The notes under the pieces were generated by a model, which was not told the DNA's origin, did no database searches, and was given only the letters and a program-made list of their open reading frames with translations. Shown here in pieces: positions 47,477 through 56,906 of a DNA stretch of 64,000 nt. The DNA is from an uncultured Bacillota bacterium (GTDB lineage: Bacteria; Bacillota; Clostridia; Peptostreptococcales; Anaerovoracaceae): assembly GCA_927441425.1 (NCBI GenBank), contig CAKMKG010000026.1, forward strand, positions 53,211 through 117,210, in the 5' to 3' direction. A program made the position numbers and the translations under genes. The number at the start of each line of letters is the position of its first letter. Position 1 is the first letter of the stretch.

Positions 47477-47504
47477 TTAACAATATGGAAATATAAGCTA
47501 TAAT
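47477..47504 (+). promoter_or_regulatory. Promoter of the EamA transporter gene
   Basis: TTAACA (47477-47482) and TATAAT (47499-47504) with a 16-base spacer, 25 bases before the start. Direct repeats AATATGGAA at 47482-47490 and 47502-47510 are exactly 20 bases apart and cover the promoter. Confidence 0.65.
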
Positions 47505-47528
47505 ATGGAATAGTAAAGGTGGTATCAT

Positions 47529-48542
47529 ATGAAGCATATTAAAAAAGAAACACTGAGTACCTACGGTCTTATTTTCGTCGCGCTTTTCTGGGGTTTGGGC
47601 TTCCCTGCCTTGAAGGTCGTATCCGACAGCATTCCAACTTTCTATCTGATCGGTCTGCGCTTTTTCATGGCAGCCGTTTTACTTTGCATCATTTTTTACA
47701 GGAGGCTGAAAAAAACAAACAAGGCCCTGATGTACAGCGCCTTTATTCTTTCAATGTATTTATTCGCATGTTATTTTTGTGCCACCCTTGGCATCAAATA
47801 CACCACATCAGCAAAAGCATCTTTTTTCAGCTGCCTTGGTTTGCTGATCATACCCATTATATTACGGCTATTCTATAAAGAAAAAATCAGTCGCAGGGTT
47901 ATCATCAGTATTGCTATCTGTACGGCAGGACTTTTCCTGTTCTCTTATACTGCCGGAATGGGATTTTATCTTTCCACCGGGGATCTGATCTGCTTAGGCT
48001 GTTCCGTTACCGGAGCGACCCATGTCATTATGACGGGAAGAGTGGCCAGAAATCAGGATCCCGCTCTACTGGCGACCATACAGATGTTATTTGTCTCTGT
48101 CTGGGCTTTTATTACTGCATTCCTTCTGGAGGACTTTCCCGACGAAATTTCGCTTAACCACTGGGGCGTTATGATTTTTCTGGCCATATTCTGTACTGCG
48201 ATTGCTTTTGTATTACTGTGTACCTGTACGAGATACATCAGCTCTGCCCGAGCAGGTGTAATCCTCACCATCGAGCCGGTCACCGGCGCATTGTTTTCCG
48301 CATACCTCTTGAAGGATCATCTTGGTATCAATGGAATCATCGGCGGCGCTTTAATCTTTGCAGGCATGATCTACATGGAACTGGGAGAGAGCAAACGCAA
48401 CGATTCCAGCATAGCGACATATGTGTCGCCTAATCAGGCCGATGCATTGCTTTGTCAAGCAGACGTGTCTCTTATTCAAAAGTCAGGAAATATCCCATCA
48501 CAAGAATTCCCAGAACAATGCGATACCAGCCAAAAGCCTTAA
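47529..48542 (+). CDS. EamA/DMT-superfamily permease
   Basis: 337 residues with ten membrane helices in two EamA repeats (about 12-140 and 150-285): [19 protein letters not shown] and [19 protein letters not shown]. It probably exports amino acids or other small metabolites. The last about 50 residues are polar, beyond the usual family end, and their coding bases overlap the uppP gene on the other strand by 71 bases. AAAGGTGG precedes the ATG. Confidence 0.9.
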   Translation: MKHIKKETLSTYGLIFVALFWGLGFPALKVVSDSIPTFYLIGLRFFMAAVLLCIIFYRRLKKTNKALMYSAFILSMYLFACYFCATLGIKYTTSAKASFFSCLGLLIIPIILRLFYKEKISRRVIISIAICTAGLFLFSYTAGMGFYLSTGDLICLGCSVTGATHVIMTGRVARNQDPALLATIQMLFVSVWAFITAFLLEDFPDEISLNHWGVMIFLAIFCTAIAFVLLCTCTRYISSARAGVILTIEPVTGALFSAYLLKDHLGINGIIGGALIFAGMIYMELGESKRNDSSIATYVSPNQADALLCQADVSLIQKSGNIPSQEFPEQCDTSQKP

Positions 48543-49293
48543 AGTCGTTTGTCTTGATATAGCCCAATAAGAATCGGATTGCAAGAATCGAAACAAAGAA
48601 GGCGACTGTCATTCCCACAATAAGAATCATCATTTCCAAGCCGGTAAAATGAAATCCGAATTTTACCAGTTTTAAGGCACTGGCACCGAACATAACTGGG
48701 ATCGACAGAAAAAAGGAGTATTCCGCGGCAATGGTACGGGAAGTACCGATTAGGATAGCACCCAATATGGTCGCTCCAGATCGTGATGTTCCCGGGATCA
48801 GGGAAAGTACCTGGAACATACCAATTAAAAATGCCATTTTATAACTCAGTTGATGAAAAGACTGAACCAGACCATTTCGCCCTTTGTTATAGTTTTCAAT
48901 GACGATAAACAGGATGCCATAGATGACCAGCATCAGCGCTACTGTTTGATAGTTATATAAATGTGTATCCAGCCAGTCATCAAGAGGAAGACCAATCATT
49001 GCCGCCGGCAAAACACCGATGACTACCTTATACCATATTGACATGGTATCTTTTTTTTCCTGCAACGTCTTCTTCGGCGAAAAGGGATTCAATTTATGAA
49101 AATAGAGGATTACGACAGCCATGATCGCGCCTAATTGAATCACAACGCGAAACATTTCCTGAAATGCGTCGGACGTGTTGAGCTTAATAAATTCCTCCAC
49201 CAATATCATATGCCCGGTGCTGCTGATAGGAAGCCATTCGGTAATTCCTTCTACGATTCCTAAAAGAGCTGCCTTTAATAGTTCAATAAACAA
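48472..49293 (-). CDS. uppP: Undecaprenyl-diphosphatase
   Basis: 273 residues from TTG 49293, behind GGAGG with 8-base spacing; the open frame to 49353 runs through the end of the upstream gene and is not used. Signatures are [20 protein letters not shown] and [12 protein letters not shown] (BacA family). It dephosphorylates undecaprenyl diphosphate at the membrane to recycle the cell-wall lipid carrier and can give bacitracin resistance. Its 3' end overlaps the convergent transporter gene. Confidence 0.95.
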   Translation of the reverse strand: MFIELLKAALLGIVEGITEWLPISSTGHMILVEEFIKLNTSDAFQEMFRVVIQLGAIMAVVILYFHKLNPFSPKKTLQEKKDTMSIWYKVVIGVLPAAMIGLPLDDWLDTHLYNYQTVALMLVIYGILFIVIENYNKGRNGLVQSFHQLSYKMAFLIGMFQVLSLIPGTSRSGATILGAILIGTSRTIAAEYSFFLSIPVMFGASALKLVKFGFHFTGLEMMILIVGMTVAFFVSILAIRFLLGYIKTNDFKAFGWYRIVLGILVMGYFLTFE

Positions 49294-49324
49294 GATAGTT
49301 ACCTCCGTAGTTTCATTCTGAGAG

Positions 49325-50059
49325 TTATAGATCGACGAGATGAAGAGAATCAATATTTAACTGATAGGTGACGTCTTTTCGTTCAACGATAACAGTTACG
49401 GCTTCTTTCAAGCCATCATCCTTTAGAATATTCATAATCAATTCCTTGGTTGGATTAATCGCAAAGGGGTGTCCGACAAGCTTCAGCATCGAGAAGTCTC
49501 CCGCCGTATCTCCATAAGCATAGCTGGCTGATAAATCGATTTGATGCTTCTCCGTCATTTCTGCGATCGCCTTCTCCTTGCTTCTGGAATCCCACATAGG
49601 AACAATTTTCCCTGTGTAATACCCATCATCGCCGATTTCATAGATAGTACCCCTGTAGTCATCCATTCCGTACATCACGGTCATTTCGCGCACCAACTCC
49701 ACCGGCGAGCCTGAAATTGCAATGACGATATGCCCCTGCTCCTTATGCCATTTGATTCTCTCCCGAGAATAAGTGTAAACGCGTTCGCCCTTTTGTTCAA
49801 TCACTTTTTGCGCAATGTAAGAAATATGAAAGGGATTTGTGAATTTGATCGTTTCAGAATAGATGTCCACCATCTTTTGCAGATACAGATCATAGTCTCC
49901 CAGACGCTTGTTCCATTGGATGAAAGCCGGCTCAACCTCTCTGTACCATTTGCTGTTTTCAATCAGCTCATACTTGATCATCTTTTTAAACATCTCGCTG
50001 ATCAAGCCTTCCCGTGAGATCGTTCCGTCTATATCAAAAAAAGCAGCACAATTCTTCAT
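49325..50059 (-). CDS. HAD-IB family phosphatase (SerB-like)
   Basis: 244 residues from ATG 50059 (GGGAGG spaced 7 bases). Motif I is [12 protein letters not shown], motif [14 protein letters not shown], and motif III/IV include [17 protein letters not shown]. The cap domain lies between about 20 and 95. Substrate is unknown; relatives act on phosphoserine, phospholipids or other small phosphates. It lies 31 bases before uppP in the same direction, so a role in lipid-phosphate turnover is possible. Confidence 0.88.
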   Translation of the reverse strand: MKNCAAFFDIDGTISREGLISEMFKKMIKYELIENSKWYREVEPAFIQWNKRLGDYDLYLQKMVDIYSETIKFTNPFHISYIAQKVIEQKGERVYTYSRERIKWHKEQGHIVIAISGSPVELVREMTVMYGMDDYRGTIYEIGDDGYYTGKIVPMWDSRSKEKAIAEMTEKHQIDLSASYAYGDTAGDFSMLKLVGHPFAINPTKELIMNILKDDGLKEAVTVIVERKDVTYQLNIDSLHLVDL

Positions 50060-50367
50060 TCCGTTACCTCCCATATGAATTGCTTAATTTCAACATTTAT
50101 ACTAATAACATATTATCATTTTAACACATAATATGTTTATCATACTAATATTCTAACACTATAACCTATTTTAAACCTTTCTGTTTGCTTTCCTGTTTAA
50201 CCATCCTATAAAACCTTATCGGCGCTTATCCTCTTTATCATCGGAATACAATGGTTAAAACATTGACAATACTGGTTTTCAGGATTTTGACTTTATTAAG
50301 CGACAATCGTGTCGCATAATTAATCCTTATAAAACAACCCTTCTTTAGAAGGGTTATAAATATACGA
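50060..50367. other. Intergenic region with a large inverted repeat
   Basis: 308 bases between the HAD gene and the YccF gene. It holds a perfect 10-bp inverted repeat AACATATTAT/ATAATATGTT (50107-50116 and 50128-50137) near the HAD gene promoter and the YccF gene terminator (50336-50355). No gene is apparent. Confidence 0.6.
50336..50355 (-). terminator. Terminator of the YccF-like gene
   Basis: AACCCTTC (50336-50343) pairs with GAAGGGTT (50348-50355), loop of 4, with GTTTTATAA on the minus side. Confidence 0.8.
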
Positions 50368-50745
50368 TTAGTGTCTTCCAGTAATATAGATCCTAGCTCC
50401 GAATGGGATCAACCCCAGCATTGAAAGCTTGAAATGCTGCAGCCCGAATGGAATCCCTATGATCGTAATACAGAGTATCGCCCCACATACCAAGTGGAAT
50501 ACGGTTAATTCCCAGCCCAGTAGGATGATCCACAAAATATTCAGAAGCAGTCCGAATGCACCGAAATTTCCTATCTCTACATCCCTTCCAAAAGGCCATA
50601 GTACAAAACCTGCTATTTTAAAGCATTGTACTCCAAAAGGGATCCCGACAATCGTAACGCATAACAGCAATCCCGCAATAAACCAGGCGATGGCTCCGAG
50701 GAGGCCGCCAAATACGAACCATATAATATTACCTATAAAACTCAT
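50368..50745 (-). CDS. YccF-domain membrane protein
   Basis: 125 residues built of two similar halves: NIIWFVFGGLLGAIAWF...VGIPFGVQCFKIAGFVLWPFG and NILWIILLGWELTVF...IGIPFGLQHFKLSMLGLIPFG. This internal duplication is the YccF pattern. It is an inner-membrane protein of unknown function. Upstream on the same strand is a DUF3795 gene. Confidence 0.9.
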   Translation of the reverse strand: MSFIGNIIWFVFGGLLGAIAWFIAGLLLCVTIVGIPFGVQCFKIAGFVLWPFGRDVEIGNFGAFGLLLNILWIILLGWELTVFHLVCGAILCITIIGIPFGLQHFKLSMLGLIPFGARIYITGRH

Positions 50746-50790
50746 CGCTTACTCCTTTGCGGTCCCTGATATGATAACTGGCATCATTGA

Positions 50791-51210
50791 TTATACCTCT
50801 CGTGGTGTTTTACAACGCAGGCAGCACGACCTGTGTACACAGATCGTTGCCCCGCATGATTTGCATTTCCATCTTTCTTTTTCATTCTCAAGAAATCGAT
50901 CCATACCATAATCTCTGATCTGAATGAGATTTTCGAGCATGCTCATTCCATAGTTTGTTCTATATCTCTTATCTAGTTGACGCAATCTAGCGCATGGGAA
51001 TTTGCCGCATGCATAACAAAGCTTCAAACCATTGGCTGTTATATTTTCACAATTTCTTATGATGCATTTGCTGCAGTAATTCGGCAGGTTGCCGTCAATC
51101 GCATTGCACCCGTCGCATCGATTCTTATCTCTCAGATACCCCAAGCATATCCCGCAGTTCATGCCGCACGGTGCAATCAATGATATCTTATCCATACGAT
51201 CCATTTGCAT
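50791..51210 (-). CDS. DUF3795 cysteine-rich protein
   Basis: 139 residues. CGMNCGICLGYLRDKNRCDGC near the N-terminus matches the DUF3795 Cys pattern. Further pairs follow (YCSKCIIRNC, CYACGKFPC) and a C-terminal zinc-ribbon-like CKSCGATICVHRSCCLRC. The Cys count (at least 18) implies metal binding, zinc or iron-sulfur. The ribosome site is weak. No function is known. Confidence 0.8.
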   Translation of the reverse strand: MQMDRMDKISLIAPCGMNCGICLGYLRDKNRCDGCNAIDGNLPNYCSKCIIRNCENITANGLKLCYACGKFPCARLRQLDKRYRTNYGMSMLENLIQIRDYGMDRFLENEKERWKCKSCGATICVHRSCCLRCKTPREV

Positions 51211-51279
51211 TAACCCACTTTCTCCTATTCAAAAGTGTTACCAACTCAGCAATGGAATCCTTTTCCAAAGTCAAGTTTA

Positions 51280-51738
51280 TCAGATTTTCTGCCAGCTTTG
51301 CAATTCAATTATGTTTCCTTCGATATCCTTAGCATATACAAAGGTGCCCTTGACATTATGCGGATACATGGCCTCCACCACGTCTCCGACCTGCCCTCCG
51401 CCCTCTGCAATGACTCCTTTCAGCGTTTCCCGGACATCATCAACCTCAAAGGCCAGATGGCCGAATCCTAGGTTATTGATCATTTTCGAATTGTTATATT
51501 CCTCTTGTGAATAAGAGAAGATTTCTAGAGTTGGGTGGTCTTCAGAATAGCCGGGCAGTAGCAAATGCTCCCCCTGCACATGCACCGACGGAATGCCGGT
51601 CATCCCGTCGATCCATTCACCCTTCAAATCCCTGCTTCCATTGGGCAGCGGCTTACAGTGAAATACCTTCTGATAAAACTGGGATAGCTTTCTCCAATCC
51701 TTCGCAATAATATTGGTATGTACATAGCGTATAGCCAT
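51280..51738 (-). CDS. VOC-family (glyoxalase/bleomycin-resistance fold) protein
   Basis: 152 residues from ATG 51738, behind AAGGGGG; an upstream TTG would add seven residues. The fold signatures are YVHTNIIAKDWRKLSQFYQ, LGFGHLAFEVDDV and YPHNVKGTFVYAKDIEGNIIEL, with metal-type His and Glu residues at the right places. The family includes lyases, dioxygenases and drug-binding proteins, and the substrate cannot be named. Confidence 0.88.
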   Translation of the reverse strand: MAIRYVHTNIIAKDWRKLSQFYQKVFHCKPLPNGSRDLKGEWIDGMTGIPSVHVQGEHLLLPGYSEDHPTLEIFSYSQEEYNNSKMINNLGFGHLAFEVDDVRETLKGVIAEGGGQVGDVVEAMYPHNVKGTFVYAKDIEGNIIELQSWQKI

Positions 51739-51764
51739 ATCTTTGATCCCCCTTTTCAATACTA

Positions 51765-52250
51765 TTATTTCAACAATCCTATCAGTGAGTCCGGAAGATG
51801 ATCGATGCCATTAAACTCTTTTACAACAATGGATTTTATCTTCGTTTTAAGTTCCGGCTTCACTTGGGTAATACACATCTGCCATTGTCCGCCAATGCTT
51901 CTGCAGTCATCTTCGATCAGTACATCCGGCATGACTGCTTCAATGATATCTTTATATTTCTGGTTCTTCTCCCTATTATATATACGCATTACCGGGAAAT
52001 CATATTTCTTCAATAAATCCCTTATCTCGCCTACCTGTTTCTTTGTTTTTCTCGAAGTGATATAAACGATTTTCGCTCCCTGCTCTTCCCAAGCTCGTAT
52101 TTTCTCCCTGCAATTTCCGATTGGGATGTAGTTCGAATGAAAGTAAAGCCCTAAAATGTTTTTAGGACCGAGCACCGTACCCTCTACGAAGAGCATGATG
52201 GTTGTGATCAGTAATTCCTCATTTTGTTGATCTAACTTCTTCCAACACAT
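51765..52250 (-). CDS. HAD-like hypothetical protein
   Basis: 161 residues. AKIVYITSRKTKKQVGEIRDLL and PDVLIEDDCRSIGG look like motif II and motif IV regions of a HAD-type phosphatase, but the usual N-terminal DxDxT is not present (MLFVEGTVLG stands there). It may be a diverged or inactive member. It is 26 bases upstream of the VOC gene on the same strand, with AGGGAAG before the ATG. Confidence 0.65.
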   Translation of the reverse strand: MCWKKLDQQNEELLITTIMLFVEGTVLGPKNILGLYFHSNYIPIGNCREKIRAWEEQGAKIVYITSRKTKKQVGEIRDLLKKYDFPVMRIYNREKNQKYKDIIEAVMPDVLIEDDCRSIGGQWQMCITQVKPELKTKIKSIVVKEFNGIDHLPDSLIGLLK

Positions 52251-52462
52251 TTTTCTTCCCTAAATCATCCATTTATTTCCTATCATATCACATTGCTCTA
52301 TCGTTATCATTAACAAATGAAGCGCTGTATTTGGAATATTTTATTAAAATAGTATGATTCCTTTGGAATTATGTATTATAATAAGGCACACCCTATTTAT
52401 ATGTAGATTAATCACCGATTAACATAAAATCGTTTGGGTTGAATTTTAGAAGAGGTAAAAAC

Positions 52463-53923
52463 ATGAATGAAGAAAAAAATTTGAAAGAGAGAATTGAGAA
52501 AAGGATTGAGTATTTTAAGGATTATCCACTTGATAATGAGATTAAAAGAGCACTGAGTGAGCTAGGCTTCAAGAAGCCCTTAAAGGTTCAGGCAGAAGTA
52601 ATACCGATGATTCTGGCAGGCAAGGATTTGATTGTAAAATCACAAACCGGTAGCGGCAAGACGGCGGCTTTCGCCATTCCGCTCTGTCAAAAGATTGATG
52701 CCGAACTTGAGATGCCTCAAGTTTTGGTTCTGACACCGACACGAGAATTGACGGAACAGGTAAAAAATGATTTCGCAGATATCGGCAAATATAAGGAATT
52801 GAAATGCTGTGCCCTTTATGGCAAACAGCCCATGGCAGACCAAAGAAAAGAATTAAAGAAAAATACGCCTCATGTGATTGTGGCAACACCGGGTAGAATG
52901 ATGGACCACATATTGAATAAAAATGTCAAACTTCAAGACATTAAATATCTGGTAATTGATGAAGCCGACGAAATGTTGCTCATGGGCTTTCAGGAACAAT
53001 TAGAAGCGATCATTGATAAAATGCCTCAAGACAGGGTGACGCTGCTGTTCTCTGCGACGATGCCTGATGAAGTGTACTATTTGAGTCAACAATATATGAT
53101 TCATCCCGAAAATATCGAGATTGAGCCGGAAATCTCAAATATTAATAAGATCGAACAAATTTACTATGCTGTAGACGGTCTTAAAAAAGTTGACTTCATG
53201 AAGAAGGCAATCGAAAGAGAGCAGCCAAGGAAAGCAATCATATTCTGTAATACCCAGGAACAGGTGGACAACTTGTTTGAAATCTTTAGAAAATGGGATC
53301 AATCCACCTGTGCGGTGCACGGCGGTATGGACCAGCAGCTGCGCATGGAGAAGTTAAACGCTTTTAAAAGAGGGGAATATAAGATGCTGATCGCTACAGA
53401 TGTCGCAGCGAGAGGCTTACACGTGCAGGGCGTCACTCACGTTATAAACTACGGTGTACCCTTCGATCATGAAAATTACGTCCATAGAATCGGCAGAACA
53501 GGTCGTGTGGATCAAAATGGTATCGCGATCACGATGGTCATACCAAGTGAAATGGATCGGTTTCACGAGCTCGAAGCGTTCCTTGGCTACAAGATACCAT
53601 GCAAGGGTGGCCATGTGGATAGAAAACCAAAGGCAGAGACCGGGCGCCGTAACAAACGGGAAAGATATAGAGTTGAGAAGCGGAAAGGGCAAAAGGCCTT
53701 GGTTCAGTTCAGTGCAGGCAGAAGCAACAGCTTGCTGAAGGCAAGTGATTTCGTGTCTGCCATCAGAGGAGTAGAAGGGATTACCAGTGAGGACATTGGT
53801 AAAATCGATATCAGAGAAACGGTAACCAACGTTGAGATTCTCGATGGGAAAGAAAGAATCGTTCTGAATGCTTTTAAGACAAAGAAGATCAAAGGTAAGC
53901 TTTTTAGAGTCAAGAAAGGGTAA
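52463..53923 (+). CDS. DEAD-box RNA helicase with DbpA-type RNA-binding domain
   Basis: 486 residues from ATG 52463 behind AGAGGT. Helicase motifs in order are the Q motif region, SQTGSGKTAAFA (I), TPTRELTEQ (Ia), DEADEM (II), SATMP (III), TDVAARGLHVQGV (V) and HRIGRTGR (VI). The last about 75 residues (ALVQFSAGRSNSLLKASDFVSAI) form the DbpA-like RRM fold that binds 23S rRNA hairpin 92 in relatives. It probably aids large-subunit assembly. A long leader of about 80 bases precedes it. Confidence 0.93.
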   Translation: MNEEKNLKERIEKRIEYFKDYPLDNEIKRALSELGFKKPLKVQAEVIPMILAGKDLIVKSQTGSGKTAAFAIPLCQKIDAELEMPQVLVLTPTRELTEQVKNDFADIGKYKELKCCALYGKQPMADQRKELKKNTPHVIVATPGRMMDHILNKNVKLQDIKYLVIDEADEMLLMGFQEQLEAIIDKMPQDRVTLLFSATMPDEVYYLSQQYMIHPENIEIEPEISNINKIEQIYYAVDGLKKVDFMKKAIEREQPRKAIIFCNTQEQVDNLFEIFRKWDQSTCAVHGGMDQQLRMEKLNAFKRGEYKMLIATDVAARGLHVQGVTHVINYGVPFDHENYVHRIGRTGRVDQNGIAITMVIPSEMDRFHELEAFLGYKIPCKGGHVDRKPKAETGRRNKRERYRVEKRKGQKALVQFSAGRSNSLLKASDFVSAIRGVEGITSEDIGKIDIRETVTNVEILDGKERIVLNAFKTKKIKGKLFRVKKG

Positions 53924-54036
53924 AGGTTCTACTCTTTCGCAGGGAAATATACATTTAAATTCCAGATCAAATATGACGGAAAATTTGAATCCGTTGGAGA
54001 AACCAGTGCAATGGTAGAATCTTAAAGTAAAACCAA

Positions 54037-54089
54037 AAGAGCTGTACCTACGTTTGATCTTATTAAGATCTTCCTTAGATACAGCTCTT
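54037..54089. terminator. Bidirectional terminator after the helicase gene
   Basis: AAGAGCTGTA (54037-54046) pairs with TACAGCTCTT (54080-54089), enclosing a second stem GATCTTA/TAAGATC. CTTCTTCTCTC follows on the plus side and TTGGTTTTAC on the minus side. Confidence 0.75.
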
Positions 54090-54100
54090 CTTCTCTCGCT

Positions 54101-54742
54101 TCAATCCGATGAATGAATCCTGAAGCTTACCATCCGAATTGTATTTTTCCGATGAACTTCAAATAATTGGTGTGCACTGACGGTTTGCCGTTCCCCGCAA
54201 TTTGAAAATATGATCTCTTCCGCATTGGAATTGTTTTCATCCTCAATATATCCAGTTATGGTTACCCAGTGCCAATTGTCTTCTTTTAGGGCGTACGCAC
54301 GATGGAATAAGATCAGAAGGGCTATGGGATTTCCGGAATCGATGCTTTCTTTGACGAAGCCGAATGCTTCTTCCTTAGGACGCCCATGACAAAATTTAGC
54401 CTCTGCGGTTATACCGTGTTCCCTGCAAAACTTTACAAATTGTCTTCCGAATCTCTTCACATAAGGATATCCCATCAACCCCGGTTTCATATACGTGTAC
54501 ATTTCTTCCATGGCCTGGACGTATTCTGCCTGGTCAAACATTTGGCAGTCTCCATCATAAATCCCTGCCATATCATGATGATTGGAAGCGTAATATGCTG
54601 CCAAATTTGCCCCGCTCGTACAGCCGCAACCTGCTTTCCTCTTCATATTTTGTGAAAACCATTCCTGATTCCCACCATATCCGACCACAGTTTTTTTAAG
54701 GTATACTGTCGGAAAATTCAACTCTTTTTCAATCATTTTCAT
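54101..54742 (-). CDS. C39-like putative cysteine peptidase-fold protein
   Basis: 213 residues from ATG 54742 (AGAAGAGAAG upstream); an ATG at 54784 sits right after a TATAAT and is rejected. A Cys-containing helix AGCGCTSGANLAAYYAS, a later DNWHWVTITGYIEDE and SNCGERQTV fit the Cys-His-Asn/Asp layout of the C39/papain-like fold. No signal peptide, so it would act in the cytoplasm. No partner peptide or ABC exporter is adjacent. Function is unknown. Confidence 0.7.
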   Translation of the reverse strand: MKMIEKELNFPTVYLKKTVVGYGGNQEWFSQNMKRKAGCGCTSGANLAAYYASNHHDMAGIYDGDCQMFDQAEYVQAMEEMYTYMKPGLMGYPYVKRFGRQFVKFCREHGITAEAKFCHGRPKEEAFGFVKESIDSGNPIALLILFHRAYALKEDNWHWVTITGYIEDENNSNAEEIIFSNCGERQTVSAHQLFEVHRKNTIRMVSFRIHSSD

Positions 54743-54961
54743 TACTTCTCTTCTGATTATAGTTTTGAGATAGGACGAATTCATTTAAATTATAACACAG
54801 ATCTACCTATTTCTCAGATTAATTCCTTACTCCATTTTATGTATTCAATCATGCAAAGGTGAAGTATATATCTTCTGACTTTGACAAATACTCTTATAGA
54901 AGGCATGATTGCTTTTCCGGCAAAAGTGTTAAATTCATTGAAAGAGAGAGGAGAATGAGAG

Positions 54962-55198
54962 ATGAAGGATGATAATAATAAGATCATAAGAATTAGGATG
55001 GCTCACGGAGGGACCATAACAGATGTAATGCTTGAGAACGGTACGGTATTACCAATCAACCAAGCGATACTGGAGGCAAAGGAAGGACGAATCGATGGTA
55101 CCATCGTCACCAGAGGACAGGACGGTGGAGAATTCCTGCGAACGGATCCGAGCAGTTATCCCGTCGACAATCTCATGGACCTGCCGACCTTTCGATAA
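54962..55198 (+). CDS. DUF3892 family protein
   Basis: 78 residues after GAGAGAGGAG. The segment ITDVMLENGTVLPINQAI and GRIDGTIVTRGQDGGEFLRT match DUF3892, a small beta-rich domain found in many Firmicutes and of unknown function. It ends 2 bases before the stop of the convergent WG-repeat gene. Confidence 0.85.
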   Translation: MKDDNNKIIRIRMAHGGTITDVMLENGTVLPINQAILEAKEGRIDGTIVTRGQDGGEFLRTDPSSYPVDNLMDLPTFR

Positions 55199-55200
55199 AC

Positions 55201-56895
55201 TCAGTCGATTTCCAAAAGCAGATTTTTGTAGTAGGCATTGCCGATCTGGTACTGTATCTTTTCCGGGGCAATGCTCTTGCCATGCTTTTCGGTGGCCTTT
55301 GTCAATTTTATCTGCTCAAAAGCTTTCTTATACGCAGTGCTGCCGACTGCTCCTGGACTGCTTATTTTTATGCTATATGCGCAGCTTTCCAGTTCACCGG
55401 AGTAAACCGGCAAGCCCTCCACGGAGCCGATCTGCGTTCTATCCGCTGCCCACAATTCCGGATTGATTTCTCTGGCCGCCACGGGAAGCGGGTTTTCAAT
55501 AAATCCCCAACGCCCATCAACAATCAAACCGATCATTCCGTCGTTGGAAGAGATTGGCTTTTGAAATAGGGCCGGGATGATGATATTCCCGTATTGATCT
55601 CTCAGGCCATATCGCAACGTGTCTTTTTCCCAGTCGCCTTCACTGAACAGCGATAGGCCCTCATTACGATTTTGTACGCCATAATATTCCCATTCACTCA
55701 GTGTTCTTATGATCGTGCCGGCATGATCAATTAAGGCATATTCTCCGTTTAGAAGCCAGACCGGCGCATATCCTCCGAAAAAGCTTCCGGCATCAAGAAA
55801 ATCCAGCGGAACAGCCTTTTTCTCATATTTATCAAGGAAATACCTTTTTCCCATCTGACTGTCCATAGCTGGAATGCAGCCTTCGCTGAAGCCTCCGCTA
55901 AAAGCATAGTTCTTTTGGAACAGAAGATTTCCCTCTGTGTCGATTAGGTTGCTGGTTGTTGTGTTCCAAGATTGATTTTCTCTGATATCTACGATGGCAA
56001 TATCCTCATGGAAGGGATAGATATACTCGTAATCCGTTTCGAATATGACCGCACCTACATTGTTAATCACCCTCCATCTGTCATCCTTTTTCACCGATGC
56101 CAATCCTTCCCTGAAAATAAATGCCTCTTCAAATTGAAACGGGATAATTACATCACCCTTCTGATCAATATACCCCCAACTCCGACCCCTCTGCACAGCT
56201 GCCAACCCTTCCTGAAAGTTACCTGCACGATCATATTGAAACGGGATCACGATATTGCCGTTCTTATCGATATACCCCTCCTTCCCTTTCTTCCCGACTG
56301 CCGCCAGCCCTTCCGAAAATCCTGCCCAGTATCCTTCATAAATAGGCTCGATGACCCAATTGACACTTTCCTTCAGGCCGGGCGGATCCGGTAGATTTCT
56401 GTTGAAATCATGCCCCACCAAGGCTGTTAAAAGGATCGCCGACAAAAAAACAGCTAGGATCCCTTGCTTAATCTGTGTCATGATAAACCTTTTTCTCCGT
56501 TTCTCAACAGAAAAGAAGACCTTATTTGCTCGAAGTAAGATAAATAGATCGAATAAAAAGATCACGATCAAAGCGAAGGATAGATAGATGAATAATTGCC
56601 ACAATACAAAATAAAAACGATGGATGAAATATTGGTTTGACAGGATAAACAGAAAGAGTGGGATACTGCTATACCAAGGCTTTTTCAAGTCGGCTTCTCC
56701 AAAAAATACAGAATCCTTCAGCTTTCTTCCCAACACAGAAAGCTTATTGTCTGTCTTGACGTCGGTATTCTTGCCGCCGCTCGCCTTCCTTTGTAGGATA
56801 CCGCCTTTGAAGACATACCACTCAATCCATTTGATCGTGATAAGAAATAGTATGATGATCAGCGCGATAAAAAATGGTCCGTTCATAGTTATCAT
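55201..56895 (-). CDS. WG-repeat membrane protein in the BlaI-M56 operon
   Basis: 564 residues. Membrane helices at about 5-24, 76-118 and 140-165 precede a large extracytoplasmic part with WG repeats (about 185-450), such as EGLAAVGKKGKEGYIDKNGN, EGLAAVQRGRSWGYIDQKGD and WGFIENPLP. The C-terminal about 90 residues are not recognised. The gene follows the M56 gene by 11 bases and ends the operon. WG-repeat proteins are often surface or envelope proteins of unclear role; being tethered to a BlaR1-like sensor suggests an envelope stress function (inference). Confidence 0.85.
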   Translation of the reverse strand: MITMNGPFFIALIIILFLITIKWIEWYVFKGGILQRKASGGKNTDVKTDNKLSVLGRKLKDSVFFGEADLKKPWYSSIPLFLFILSNQYFIHRFYFVLWQLFIYLSFALIVIFLFDLFILLRANKVFFSVEKRRKRFIMTQIKQGILAVFLSAILLTALVGHDFNRNLPDPPGLKESVNWVIEPIYEGYWAGFSEGLAAVGKKGKEGYIDKNGNIVIPFQYDRAGNFQEGLAAVQRGRSWGYIDQKGDVIIPFQFEEAFIFREGLASVKKDDRWRVINNVGAVIFETDYEYIYPFHEDIAIVDIRENQSWNTTTSNLIDTEGNLLFQKNYAFSGGFSEGCIPAMDSQMGKRYFLDKYEKKAVPLDFLDAGSFFGGYAPVWLLNGEYALIDHAGTIIRTLSEWEYYGVQNRNEGLSLFSEGDWEKDTLRYGLRDQYGNIIIPALFQKPISSNDGMIGLIVDGRWGFIENPLPVAAREINPELWAADRTQIGSVEGLPVYSGELESCAYSIKISSPGAVGSTAYKKAFEQIKLTKATEKHGKSIAPEKIQYQIGNAYYKNLLLEID

Positions 56896-56906
56896 GATGT
56901 TTCCCC

